NCBI RefSeq assembly: GCF_002021565.1
Contig: NZ_MSZX01000007.1
Coordinates: forward strand, 248,027-312,026
Reading direction: 5' to 3'
DNA: 64,000 nucleotides
Source: Paenibacillus selenitireducens
GTDB lineage: Bacteria > Bacillota > Bacilli > Paenibacillales > Paenibacillaceae
The notes under the pieces were generated by a model that searched no databases, had not been told where the DNA came from, and was given only the letters and a program-made list of their open reading frames with translations. Positions 25,332 through 33,673 of this stretch are shown piece by piece. Numbering within the stretch: position 1 is the first letter of the stretch; each line of letters opens with the position of its first letter. The translations under genes and the position numbers were made by a program.

Positions 25332-25349
25332 TGTACACAACGTACACTA
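25332..25349. promoter_or_regulatory. Palindromic operator upstream of the orphan antitoxin
   Basis: GTACACTATGTAGTGTAC is palindromic at 8 of 9 positions per arm, set inside a wider interrupted repeat GTACAAG...CTTGTA (25321-25370). This is a plausible site for the antitoxin itself. Confidence 0.5.
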
Positions 25350-25389
25350 TGTAGTGTACTTAATCTTGTAAAAAATATCCTCTTGAATC

Positions 25390-25436
25390 AAGAAGAAACG
25401 CCAACGGCGTCCTTTCAAGGACGGTAAGCGTTTCTT
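25390..25436. terminator. Extended hairpin between antitoxin promoter and HD gene
   Basis: AAGAAACGC pairs with GCGTTTCTT around an inner stem GTCC/GGAC. It lies upstream of both flanking genes, so its role as terminator or regulatory RNA is unclear. Confidence 0.35.
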
Positions 25437-25576
25437 CGAGAAATATAAGAACAGAAGAAGTTGACATTTGATTATGCAGAAATTTCCTACTCAACTTAAT
25501 CATCCATTAACAAATGGGAGATATACTATTCATACAGCAACATCCACTTCATTCATCAAAGAAAGGAACACACCCT

Positions 25577-26206
25577 ATGGGGATTCATACGTATTTTCAA
25601 TCACTAACGGATTTAGAGCGAATTATTCGCTGCCCGGGTAAGTTCAAGTTTCAGGCGCATAGCGTATCCGAGCATTCTTGGAAGGTCGTTCAATATGCCA
25701 AAACCTTGGCGGATATTGAAGAGAGCAACGGCGTCACTGTCGATTGGAAAAAGCTGTATGAAATCACGAGCAGTCATGATTACGGAGAAATCTTCATTGG
25801 AGATATTAAAACACCTGTAAAGCATCATTCCCTGGAGCTTCGGGCTATGCTGCAGCAAGTGGAAGAAGGCATGGTTGCGCATTTCATTGACGAGCATATT
25901 CCGGATGAATTCAAGCCGATCTTCCGCAGACAGCTGCGTGAGGGCAAAGACGATTCCGTGGAAGGGTTAATCCTAGAGGTAGCCGATAAAATGGATCAGG
26001 TCTATGAAGCCTTTGCGGAGCTGCAGCGAGGAAATACCGAAAAAGAATTTATCGTAATGTACCGTACTGCACTGATTAAAATCAAAGAAATCAAGCTTCA
26101 TTGCGTGGATTATTTCCTGAAGCACATTCTACCCGATTTGGTTCGTGAAGGAACGCGGTCTCCGATTGATATTGAAACCATTACGAATGAAGCGTTATCG
26201 TCATAG
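25577..26206 (+). CDS. HD-domain phosphohydrolase, YfbR/5'-nucleotidase-like
   Basis: 209 residues. The metal-binding HD signature is present: His28 and His33 (HSVSEHSW), His67-Asp68 (SSHDYGE) and a later Asp in EVADKMDQ. Proteins of this kind hydrolyse deoxynucleoside 5'-monophosphates or related nucleotides in the cytoplasm. The start at 25577 (MGIHTYFQSL) is preferred over an upstream ATG at 25514 because AAAGGAA lies just before it and homology begins there. It is monocistronic with a terminator. A 5'-truncated second copy lies 4.4 kb downstream. Confidence 0.85.
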   Translation: MGIHTYFQSLTDLERIIRCPGKFKFQAHSVSEHSWKVVQYAKTLADIEESNGVTVDWKKLYEITSSHDYGEIFIGDIKTPVKHHSLELRAMLQQVEEGMVAHFIDEHIPDEFKPIFRRQLREGKDDSVEGLILEVADKMDQVYEAFAELQRGNTEKEFIVMYRTALIKIKEIKLHCVDYFLKHILPDLVREGTRSPIDIETITNEALSS

Positions 26207-26335
26207 CTATTTCGCTAACTCTTAGCCTCTATGTTTGTCCCCAGTATATTTCCTACCCAGTATAACTCTCTCTTATTTCAGTTATTTTGTACACAAAGAG
26301 CCAGCCTCTTACGGCTGGCTTTCGTGTAGGTGGAG
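25746..26335 (+). repeat. Direct repeat, left copy (HD gene 3' part plus terminator)
   Basis: This segment, from codon 58 of the HD gene through its terminator, is repeated at 30204-30785 in the same orientation with similarity continuing beyond the stop codon. The two copies flank the GH3 and SGNH genes. Confidence 0.85.
26299..26323 (+). terminator. Terminator of the HD gene (type C hairpin)
   Basis: AGCCAGCC / GGCTGGCT with a 6-nt loop and a short T run. Duplicated at 30751-30776. Confidence 0.75.
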
Positions 26336-26373
26336 GTGGACAGTGTAGGGATAAATCCACTGTTCACCTCCAC
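26329..26373. repeat. Compact hairpin repeat (family B copy)
   Basis: GGTGGAGGTGGACAGTG pairs with CACTGTTCACCTCCAC around a 12-nt loop, followed by GTGTTG. It starts 6 nt after the type C terminator. The frame GGTGGAGG...GTGTTG is shared with the repeats at 30.78, 37.44 and 52.09 kb, though the stem sequence differs. Confidence 0.55.
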
Positions 26374-26442
26374 GTGTTGACTTCATTTGTATGGCGAGGC
26401 AGCCTAGTAACTCAATAGCCTGTCTTATTTACGTGTCTACCT

Positions 26443-29229
26443 TTACACTTGTTTAAATTCGATCCAATTGATCTGCATGCCCGGTTTGACAAAATCAAAC
26501 TTCAATTCATAAAGGCCTGCTTCCAGTTCGATTTTCACAAGCTTCAGCTGGATCCAATTGCCTTCTGTTCCGTTGGTTTGAATCGTCGTCACCGTCTGGT
26601 CATTGAAGGTTACATTACATGCGCTCTGAGCCAACTCGTTATCTGGAGACATCACATGGGCAAAGATCCGGTATACGCCAGCCTGTTCTACGTTCATAAA
26701 AGTCGATCCGGCTGCGGAAATTTTAACCTGCGCATTGTGGGATAATGCTTGCACTTGCTCCGTTGAAAGAGATGGATTCGCCTTGAATGTAAGGATCGTT
26801 TCTTCAATCACTTGTTCTCTGGAGAACACCGGTGCTTGCATCAAGAATTCACAAATATTCATGGCACAACGCTGCAGCTCACCGCGGGTTAAGGAGCCGT
26901 TAGCCAGGGATTCGATGGTATTGTCTCCCCACACATTGGTTTCCGCCCCATAGTTGCTCACAACCATATAAAGATCATTTTGTGCACGGACCATCATGTT
27001 CGTATATTTCCGATCTGCAGGGCCCCCATGGACAACATCATTCATGATCGCCCACCAGTCCGTCATCACGATGCCTTTGAAGCCCCATTCCCCACGAAGG
27101 ATTGTGGTATTTAAATCATAATTCGAAGCCGCCCAATGCCCGTTGACGGGATTGTAGGAGGTCATAATCGAATTCGCACCGCCCTGTTTGACCGCGATTT
27201 CAAATCCTTTCAGATAAATCTCCCGAAGGGCGCGCTCAGACACGACAGCATTTACCTTACTGCGATGTTTCTCCTGATTATTGCAAGCAAAATGCTTCAG
27301 CGTGCCATTCGAGCCGCCTTTCATAATGCCGCGCGTGCATGCTGCAGCGAACATCCCGGAAATTAACGGGTCTTCCGAAAAATATTCAAAATTGCGTCCA
27401 TTAAGCGGACTGCGCCGAATATTTAACCCAGGTCCAAGCAAGGCGTCAATGTTATTGCTTAATAACTCCTGACCTTCCATAACGTAAAGTTCTTCGACCA
27501 ATTCGGTGTTCCATGTTGCCGCAAGCAAGGTCCCAATGGCCACTTGAGTTGCCTGCTGCCCGCTATCCATCCGAATACCGGACGGGCCATCCGCCGTACA
27601 ACCGACCGGAATGCCGTAACTGAACAACGGATCGCTTACACCCCCGAAGGCCGAAGCCGTACCCGGAGTAACTAGCGGACTGCTCATGCCTTCTCCTCTG
27701 ACAATCGCCGCCAGATCTTGATCGCTGAGCTGAGCAATAAAAGCTTCCATGCTAACTTTTTGGTCATATACATCTCTTAACTTATATCCCTGATTACCTG
27801 TTTGCTCCAGGGTGCTAGGAAGGTTCTTATCGATCCGTTCTGCAAGCGAAACCTTGCGTGTCGGCACCTCTGCAGAGGTAAGCTCGTATGTACCATCTTC
27901 CTTCCGAGCGCCTGGTTTCATACGTGTAAAGCTTTCCGTTGGCGCCATCGCCTCTTGCAGCTGCTCCACGACTTGAAGAGTTTCCACGACGTAACCTTTT
28001 TGTCCTTCAACGTCGATTTCCACGACATTTTTGACACTGTTCCCTACATACAGTCGGTACGTTCCAGCTTCCAAGACATAAGCGTAAGGATGCCCTGTCA
28101 CACCGGCGTCATCATATGAGGCCATAGAATGAACAGGGAAGCTCACCGTGAGTTGTTGCGATTCACCTGCCTGAAGTTCTTTTGTCTTCACGAATGCTGC
28201 CAAAACTTTAGCAGGTTGGCCTAACTTTCCTTGCGGTGCTTCATAATAAACTTGAACGACCTCTTTGCCTGCAAAGTCTGTTCCGGTATTTTTTACGGTT
28301 ACACCGATTTCAACATAGGGTTCTCCTTCTTTGACAGTCCGTTTGGCTCCCTCAGATTCCATGCTAAATTGGGTATACGATAAACCATAACCGAATTCAA
28401 ATTGGACTTTATCCGGTCGAAACGTTTCGAAAAAACGGTAACCGACATAGATATCTTCTTCATAAACGCTTCTCAGCTCATTGCCGTAATTGCGAGTTGA
28501 AGGATAATCGTCGATCGAATAGGCAATGGTATCGGTTAATTTACCGCTCGGTGTCACGTCTCCAGCCAGCACGTCTGCAATGGCATTGCCGCCTTCCATG
28601 CCGCCATGCCAAGCGTAAATCACGCATGGAATCGGGTGCACGTAGCTCTCATCGTTCATCCAGCTCATATCAATAATATTCGAAACGTTTAGAACAACGG
28701 CAGTTTGTTCAAAATATGTAGTCACCCGCTTCAGCATTGCTATTTCCTCTGCTGTTAACTGGTAGCTTCCCGGCGCATCAGCATTATCCTGATCTTCTCC
28801 CGCTGTACGTCCGATCACAATGATCGCCTTGTCGGATTTGGTTCTTGCTTCCTTCACCAACGCATCGGTTAAAGGCATTTCCTTCTGGTGCCATGGCTCA
28901 GCCGCCCAACCGCCCCCGCCATTATCAAACGGGTTTTGCTCGATCCATTTTTCATATACCGCTGCTAACTCTTCATTCACTGTGATATTCTTCTTACTCC
29001 GAAGCCCGTCTAACAGATTCGTTGTATGGGATACATGGACGCTGCCGCCCGAACCTGTACCGCTGCGGTAATAGTTAATCTGAGTTCTGCCGAAAATCGA
29101 AACGTTTCTATTTTTTGCAATGGGAAGCACTTGGCCATCGTTCTTTAACAGTACAGCGCCCTCTGCGGCCACTTTTCTGCTGAATTCAGCAAAGCCTTCT
29201 AATGGAACTCCTATTTTCTGTGTGTTCAA
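26443..29229 (-). CDS. Glycoside hydrolase family 3 enzyme with reversed domain order
   Basis: 928 residues. The usual C-terminal GH3 alpha/beta sandwich comes first (about 15-250), then a fibronectin-III-like domain (about 290-400), then the catalytic TIM barrel (about 480-790) with nucleophile Asp724 in GIVMTDWWAIMN and the conserved KHFACNNQE motif, and finally a CBM6/35-like beta-sandwich (about 840-928). This permuted order is known from Ruminococcus and Butyrivibrio beta-glucosidases. No signal peptide is present, so it acts on imported oligosaccharides. It starts at TTG after GGAGGG. The activity could be beta-glucosidase or beta-xylosidase. It is divergent from an SGNH esterase, which may deacylate the same glycans. 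Confidence 0.88.
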   Translation of the reverse strand: MNTQKIGVPLEGFAEFSRKVAAEGAVLLKNDGQVLPIAKNRNVSIFGRTQINYYRSGTGSGGSVHVSHTTNLLDGLRSKKNITVNEELAAVYEKWIEQNPFDNGGGGWAAEPWHQKEMPLTDALVKEARTKSDKAIIVIGRTAGEDQDNADAPGSYQLTAEEIAMLKRVTTYFEQTAVVLNVSNIIDMSWMNDESYVHPIPCVIYAWHGGMEGGNAIADVLAGDVTPSGKLTDTIAYSIDDYPSTRNYGNELRSVYEEDIYVGYRFFETFRPDKVQFEFGYGLSYTQFSMESEGAKRTVKEGEPYVEIGVTVKNTGTDFAGKEVVQVYYEAPQGKLGQPAKVLAAFVKTKELQAGESQQLTVSFPVHSMASYDDAGVTGHPYAYVLEAGTYRLYVGNSVKNVVEIDVEGQKGYVVETLQVVEQLQEAMAPTESFTRMKPGARKEDGTYELTSAEVPTRKVSLAERIDKNLPSTLEQTGNQGYKLRDVYDQKVSMEAFIAQLSDQDLAAIVRGEGMSSPLVTPGTASAFGGVSDPLFSYGIPVGCTADGPSGIRMDSGQQATQVAIGTLLAATWNTELVEELYVMEGQELLSNNIDALLGPGLNIRRSPLNGRNFEYFSEDPLISGMFAAACTRGIMKGGSNGTLKHFACNNQEKHRSKVNAVVSERALREIYLKGFEIAVKQGGANSIMTSYNPVNGHWAASNYDLNTTILRGEWGFKGIVMTDWWAIMNDVVHGGPADRKYTNMMVRAQNDLYMVVSNYGAETNVWGDNTIESLANGSLTRGELQRCAMNICEFLMQAPVFSREQVIEETILTFKANPSLSTEQVQALSHNAQVKISAAGSTFMNVEQAGVYRIFAHVMSPDNELAQSACNVTFNDQTVTTIQTNGTEGNWIQLKLVKIELEAGLYELKFDFVKPGMQINWIEFKQV

Positions 29230-29538
29230 TATATTCCCTCCACGATGTTAGTTCATTACAGTTTCTAGATTACTTTCATTAGTCCTAGTATCATAGTAAC
29301 AAATCTATAGACAAATGGAAAAATTTCCGGAATATTTTTTCTTAGCTTGTATCCATAAACGCTCATATTGAAGCATTCGTTGTTAATGTCCACACAACCT
29401 GTACATAAGTGCAATATAATATCTCTAAGATGTACTTGAGAACATACACGAGCAAACAGTCGAGTCGTGCGTTAACATCGGTTTTCTTGAACTATTTACG
29501 TTATGTATATGATTAAGAGTGGAGTTGGTGATATTCTT
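29230..29538. other. Divergent promoter region between GH3 and SGNH genes
   Basis: About 310 AT-rich bp. No clear catabolite-response element, operator or promoter pair was identified by eye. Confidence 0.4.
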
Positions 29539-30183
29539 ATGATCTATACAGCTCTTGGAGATTCCATTACATTTGGGGAAAATGCCTCTTCTCTGGCAAG
29601 GGCTTATCCCCAATTGGCCGTATCTATTTTAAATTCAGACTCACGCAAGGTTCGTGGGTTTGTTCTGGCTCGGTCCGGTTGGACCAGCCATGACCTATTG
29701 GAGGCCGTGATAGGGCAAGGGTCCTCCGTAATTAGTCATTCCTCTGTTGTTTCTGTATGGATTGGAGGAGTGGATTTAGCCAACGCGGCACTTGCTTCAA
29801 TTAAAACCAAGAAAACACTTGCTGTAAAACAAATTGTAACCGGCTATAGGCGTAATTTAAGTTCCATTTTTACTCAAATAAAAAAAGAAAGCCGTGCTCG
29901 GATCATTTGCTGCACGCAATACAATCCATTTCCGAACAGCCCTCTTTCCGTGGGGTCGATAGGCCGATTAAATTATATGATAAACGAACTGGCCTATAGT
30001 TATGGTGTAACAGTAGCTCCCGCTCATAGGTGGTTTGATGGAAAACAGGCAGATCTTATATATGGATATCGAAAAGGAAAGATTGAAGATGCGTTAAGCG
30101 GGTCTCTGCCCATCCATCCAAATGATCGGGGACATCGAGTTATTGCAACGGGATTGGCCCCATATCTGATCCCACGCAAGTAG
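29539..30183 (+). CDS. SGNH/GDSL-type esterase
   Basis: 214 residues from ATG 29539 (an in-frame ATG at 29503 is also possible). Block I is ALGDSITFGENA with the catalytic Ser, block III is WIGGVDLANAAL in place of the usual GxND, and block V is LPIHPNDRGHRVIA with the catalytic Asp and His. No signal peptide is visible. Such enzymes remove acyl or acetyl groups from carbohydrates or lipids. It faces the GH3 gene across a shared promoter region. It ends 21 nt before the truncated HD-gene copy. Confidence 0.82.
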   Translation: MIYTALGDSITFGENASSLARAYPQLAVSILNSDSRKVRGFVLARSGWTSHDLLEAVIGQGSSVISHSSVVSVWIGGVDLANAALASIKTKKTLAVKQIVTGYRRNLSSIFTQIKKESRARIICCTQYNPFPNSPLSVGSIGRLNYMINELAYSYGVTVAPAHRWFDGKQADLIYGYRKGKIEDALSGSLPIHPNDRGHRVIATGLAPYLIPRK

Positions 30184-30203
30184 ACCTGGAGCTATTAACT
30201 CAG

Positions 30204-30662
30204 AAAAAGCTATATGAAATAACAAGCAGTCATGATTACGGGGAAATTTTCATTGGAGATATTAAAACACCGGTGAAGCACTATTCCCTAGAACTTCGAG
30301 CTATGCTGCAGCAAGTAGAAGAAGGAATGGTCGATCATTTCATTAGTGAGCATATTCCAGAGGAATTCAAGCACATCTTTCGCAGACAACTTCGCGAAGG
30401 CAAAGATGATTCCGTAGAAGGACAAATCTTAGAAGTTGCTGATAAAATGGATCAGGTCTATGAGGCCTTTGCGGAGCTGCAACGAGGAAATACAGAAAAA
30501 GAATTTATCGTGATGTATCGAAATGCTCTTATTAAAATTAAACAAATCAAACTTCATTGCGTCGATTATTTTCTACAACATATTTTACCCGATTTGGTTA
30601 GCGAAGGATCACGATCTCCGATCGATATTGAAACCATTACGAATGAAGCGTTAGCGTCATAG
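30204..30662 (+). pseudogene. 5'-truncated second copy of the HD phosphohydrolase gene
   Basis: From KKLYEITSSHDYGEIFIGD to the C-terminus ITNEALAS this matches the gene at 25577-26206 at most positions, but it lacks the first 57 codons, including His28 and His33, so it cannot bind metal normally. The frame is open back to 30183 without a good start; the first ATG is 30273. Similarity continues past the stop into the terminator. The differences are scattered and largely synonymous, so it has not decayed freely. Confidence 0.8.
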
Positions 30663-30750
30663 CTATTTCACTGACTCTCAACCTCTAAGTTAGTCCCCAG
30701 TATTTTAACGAGTATTCCTTCTCTTATTTCCTTTATTCTGTACGCTAAAA

Positions 30751-30776
30751 AGCCAGCCTCTTGCGGCTGGCTTTTG
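30751..30776. terminator. Type C terminator, second copy
   Basis: AGCCAGCC / GGCTGGCT followed by TTTTG; an A run precedes it, so it can also end the convergent efflux-pump transcript. Confidence 0.75.
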
Positions 30777-30780
30777 TGTT

Positions 30781-30823
30781 GGTGGAGGCGAACCGTGGCT
30801 GTACAAAACCACAATTCGCCGGA
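30781..30823. repeat. Compact hairpin repeat (family B copy)
   Basis: GGTGGAGGCGAACCGTGG followed by CTGTACAAAA and CCACAATTCGCC: an imperfect stem of 10-12 pairs with GGCGAA/TTCGCC ends. It directly follows a terminator. Closely similar copies lie at 37.44 and 52.09 kb. Confidence 0.65.
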
Positions 30824-30833
30824 GTATATTAGT

Positions 30834-32375
30834 TCAATCAACCGTGCGAACCTCTTTAACCTTCGCTACCAATCGAGCATTACCCATAAAGAAACTCGCG
30901 ATAAGACCAATAACGACAAAGACCATACCGCCTAAGAATACATGTACTAATGCATCGCTAAGTACGCTTTGAAGACCTTTTAACACCTCAGGAGGCAAGG
31001 AAGCTCGGGCGCTGGAATCGAGGAGCACTTGAGGAGTGGTAAATTGCTGTAATAGGTCTGCAGGAAATGTATCCACCTTCTTCTGGAGTTCCATTAGTCC
31101 TGATGACATCTGTTGGGATTGCAGACTACCTAATACGCTAACTCCAATTGTCCCCCCAATAGAACGGAAAAATTGGGATGAGGATGTGGCGACTCCGCGA
31201 GATTGGCTACCGACTGCGCTCTGTGCAGCGGTGCCGACAGTTGGATAGACAGCGCCCATTCCGAGTCCGGCAACAATCATATAGATGACCATTTGAGTTT
31301 GTGTCGTATCTACCGTTATTTGACTAAGCAGAAAAAATCCGATGGTCATAAGCGCCATGCTAGGGACAAGTATCGCACGATAAGAAAGCTTGCTCATCAG
31401 ACGTCCGCCAACTATCGATGTGATTGTCACAGAAAGCATGAGCGGCGTTAATACATAACCAGCGACGGACGATTTTACACCGATAACACCCTGCACGAAC
31501 AACGGAATGTACACAATCGCACCGAACAAGCCTGCACTCATAAAAAATCCAACGATGTTTCCAGAGGCAATGGTACGAATTTTAAAGAGGTACAAGGGGA
31601 TAATCGGTTCCCTCACCTTCGTCTCTATCCACAGGAATAGAACAAGCAGAACTGCTCCAATGCTAAGCAATCCAACAATTTGAGGAGATGCCCAAGCATA
31701 TCGCGTTCCGACTCCCGTATCATCGCCGCCTAGCACCAGTGCAAGCAGGATAGATACGATTGCAAGGCTCAAAGTGATGGCTCCGAACCAATCGATCGAT
31801 CGTTTCTCAGCACTCTTACTTTCTTTCATCGCCACAGCTAGTAAGAGTAGTGCAGGAATACCGATGAGGAGATTTACATAGAAAATCCATCCCCAGTTCA
31901 ATTGCTCTACAATAACTCCGCCTAAAGTAGGTCCGAAAACGCTAGAGATAGCGACCACAGCCCCGAGCAAACCCATGAATTTGCCGCGCTTGTCAATAGG
32001 GTAAATATCCGCAATGATTGTCATGGATATTGGCATTAGCGCTCCCGCTCCCAGACCTTGGATCCCTCTGAAAATGATTAGTTCGGACATACTCCCCGCA
32101 AGCCCACATAAAGTGGAGCCTATAAGGAACAAGGATAATCCACTCAAGATGACCTTCTTGCGACCTAAGATATCTGCTAATTTCCCGTAAATCGGCATGG
32201 TCGCTGTTGAAGCCAACATATAGACGGTAAATATCCAGCTGTAGAAAGAAAATCCGCCTAATTCTTTGCTTACAGTTGGCATGGCGGTCGAAACGATGGT
32301 CTGGTCTAATGAAGATAGAAACAATCCCAGTAACAATGCAATCGTAATTAATCCTACTTTGGGTTTCTCACTTGG
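30834..32375 (-). CDS. MFS drug efflux transporter, DHA2 (14-TMS, EmrB/QacA) family
   Basis: 513 residues with 14 hydrophobic segments. The family motifs are clear: LDQTIVSTAMPTV in TMS1 (motif D1), GKLADILGRKK (motif A) and the motif C region GAVVAISSVFGPTLGGVIVE. It would export lipophilic drugs or toxic compounds using the proton gradient. GGGAG 9 nt upstream selects the start at 32375. It is divergent from a TetR regulator with palindromes in the shared region, the usual design for inducible efflux. Confidence 0.9.
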   Translation of the reverse strand, partial: PSEKPKVGLITIALLLGLFLSSLDQTIVSTAMPTVSKELGGFSFYSWIFTVYMLASTATMPIYGKLADILGRKKVILSGLSLFLIGSTLCGLAGSMSELIIFRGIQGLGAGALMPISMTIIADIYPIDKRGKFMGLLGAVVAISSVFGPTLGGVIVEQLNWGWIFYVNLLIGIPALLLLAVAMKESKSAEKRSIDWFGAITLSLAIVSILLALVLGGDDTGVGTRYAWASPQIVGLLSIGAVLLVLFLWIETKVREPIIPLYLFKIRTIASGNIVGFFMSAGLFGAIVYIPLFVQGVIGVKSSVAGYVLTPLMLSVTITSIVGGRLMSKLSYRAILVPSMALMTIGFFLLSQITVDTTQTQMVIYMIVAGLGMGAVYPTVGTAAQSAVGSQSRGVATSSSQFFRSIGGTIGVSVLGSLQSQQMSSGLMELQKKVDTFPADLLQQFTTPQVLLDSSARASLPPEVLKGLQSVLSDALVHVFLGGMVFVVIGLIASFFMGNARLVAKVKEVRTVD

Positions 32376-32417
32376 CATTCCTTCATACTCCCATCTTATA
32401 ATTTTATAACCACAAAT

Positions 32418-32549
32418 CAACACAGTGTTGTATTAACGCTGATGTGTAGCTTATATTAAAATAAAGAAAGGAGAGCAGCAACCAACAATAGTAGGGAAAG
32501 CGTCGCATTATCGATAACTGACGAGATGTTGTTGCACAAAGCCACAACA
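32418..32549. promoter_or_regulatory. Candidate TetR operators between efflux pump and regulator
   Basis: CAACACAGTGTTG (32418-32430) is a perfect interrupted palindrome near the pump start; TGTTGT-N11-ACAACA (32527-32549) lies just upstream of the regulator. The shared TGTTG half site suggests one protein binds both. Confidence 0.55.
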
Positions 32550-32568
32550 TTAAACAAAGGAGATTCAA

Positions 32569-33186
32569 ATGTCTAATAAGAATGCACAGCTTGATCCGCG
32601 TGTTAAACGAACACTTCATCTCATTAAAGATGCATTCATATCGTTAATGGATAAGAAAGGCTTTGATCATATCACTGTTCGAGATATTACTGAATGTGCC
32701 GAAATCAATCGAGCCACATTCTACCTTCATTATCATGACAAACACGATCTCTTACAGAAAATAGTTGATGAAGAGATGCATGAGTTTTTAACTGCGTTTC
32801 AATTGCCTCCCGAGTTTGAAGTTAATGACTTCGTTAAGGATACGGATACACCACCTGACTCTTTTATTCGCCAATTTGAGCATATCTCAGCACATTCCCA
32901 ATTTTATCGAGTGATGCTTGGCCCGAATGGGTTACCTGGCTTGTCCATACGGATGGAAAACATAATCCGAGATTCCTTATACCACCGTTCGATTATTGCT
33001 CAGCCCAATGACAATCAAGTTACGATGCCCAGAGATATTATTGTTCGCTATGTCACGTCAGCCCATCTAGGGATCATCATGTATTGGTTGGAAAATGATA
33101 TGCAGTATTCGCCTAAATATATGGCAACGCAACTGATCCGTTTGCATGAGCTTGGCTCCACTTATTTTTTTAAAGGACATATTTGA
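32569..33186 (+). CDS. TetR/AcrR family regulator of the efflux pump
   Basis: 205 residues. The DNA-binding domain (about 10-60) reads HITVRDITECAEINRATFYLHYHDKHDLL; the C-terminal domain is of the type often found with lactococcal/Bacillus efflux regulators. ACAAAGGAG precedes the ATG. It most likely represses the divergent MFS gene until a substrate drug binds. Confidence 0.88.
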   Translation: MSNKNAQLDPRVKRTLHLIKDAFISLMDKKGFDHITVRDITECAEINRATFYLHYHDKHDLLQKIVDEEMHEFLTAFQLPPEFEVNDFVKDTDTPPDSFIRQFEHISAHSQFYRVMLGPNGLPGLSIRMENIIRDSLYHRSIIAQPNDNQVTMPRDIIVRYVTSAHLGIIMYWLENDMQYSPKYMATQLIRLHELGSTYFFKGHI

Positions 33187-33270
33187 TCCACCTCGTTCTC
33201 TCACTTGTGAATAATAAATGAGTCATCTACTGTACAGGATATTCTGAGACAACTAATGCCGAGAAGATGA

Positions 33271-33304
33271 AAAAAATCCACAACCTCATGCGGTTGTGGA
33301 TTTA
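33271..33304. terminator. Type A terminator
   Basis: ATCCACAACC / GGTTGTGGAT (33276-33285, 33292-33301) with A and T flanks, after the TetR gene. It is immediately followed by an ssrA-3'-end-like sequence. Confidence 0.8.
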
Positions 33305-33306
33305 CA

Positions 33307-33585
33307 TAGTGGAGGCGAGGGCAATGTTCATATCTCCATCTTACTTGCTCACGATGCCCATCCTCTACCAACGATATTAGAGATAGGATATAAACGCCTT
33401 GCTCACTCGCTAACCCCCACAAAGTGAAGCCTAGTCTTGCTGCGATTTGCGATTACTTTGCGGGGACCCCATATTTTCGCTCCCTCCGCACGGACTGAAC
33501 CCCTGACAGGGGCGATCCCCTGTCCGAAGATAACGCAACGTAAGCTTCTAACGGGTGTAGTCACGGTTTTGATGCCCCCCTGATA
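33307..33585 (-). repeat. Interrupted ssrA 3'-end fragment
   Basis: AGTGGAGGCGAGGGCAAT (33308-33325) matches the revcomp of the tmRNA 3' terminus; 33513-33585 (CGATCCCCTGTCCGAAGATA onwards, through GGGTGTAGTCACGGTTTTGA) matches the adjoining internal tmRNA sequence. They are separated by about 190 bp that begin GTTCATATCTCC and resemble the interior of the units at 53.7-54.1 kb. It has no tag frame or 5' half, so it is non-functional as tmRNA. Confidence 0.7.
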
Positions 33586-33596
33586 TAAAGAACTAC

Positions 33597-33622
33597 AACC
33601 CCATCCTCATTCGGATGGGGTT
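33597..33622 (-). terminator. Terminator of the pspA-ydjGHI operon
   Basis: AACCCCATCC / GGATGGGGTT with a 6-nt loop, followed on the minus strand by a T-rich stretch, about 50 nt after the ydjI stop. Confidence 0.75.
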
Positions 33623-33673
33623 GCAAGTCTGTAGGATGTTCAGTCCTCAATTGTATTCATTAATCCGAGCTAA

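Larger units (their letters stand above)
30204..30785 (+). repeat. Direct repeat, right copy
   Basis: Partner of 25746-26335. Similarity covers the truncated HD gene, the post-stop sequence (TAGCTATTTC..CTGACTCT and GTCCCCAGTAT) and the type C terminator. Confidence 0.85.
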
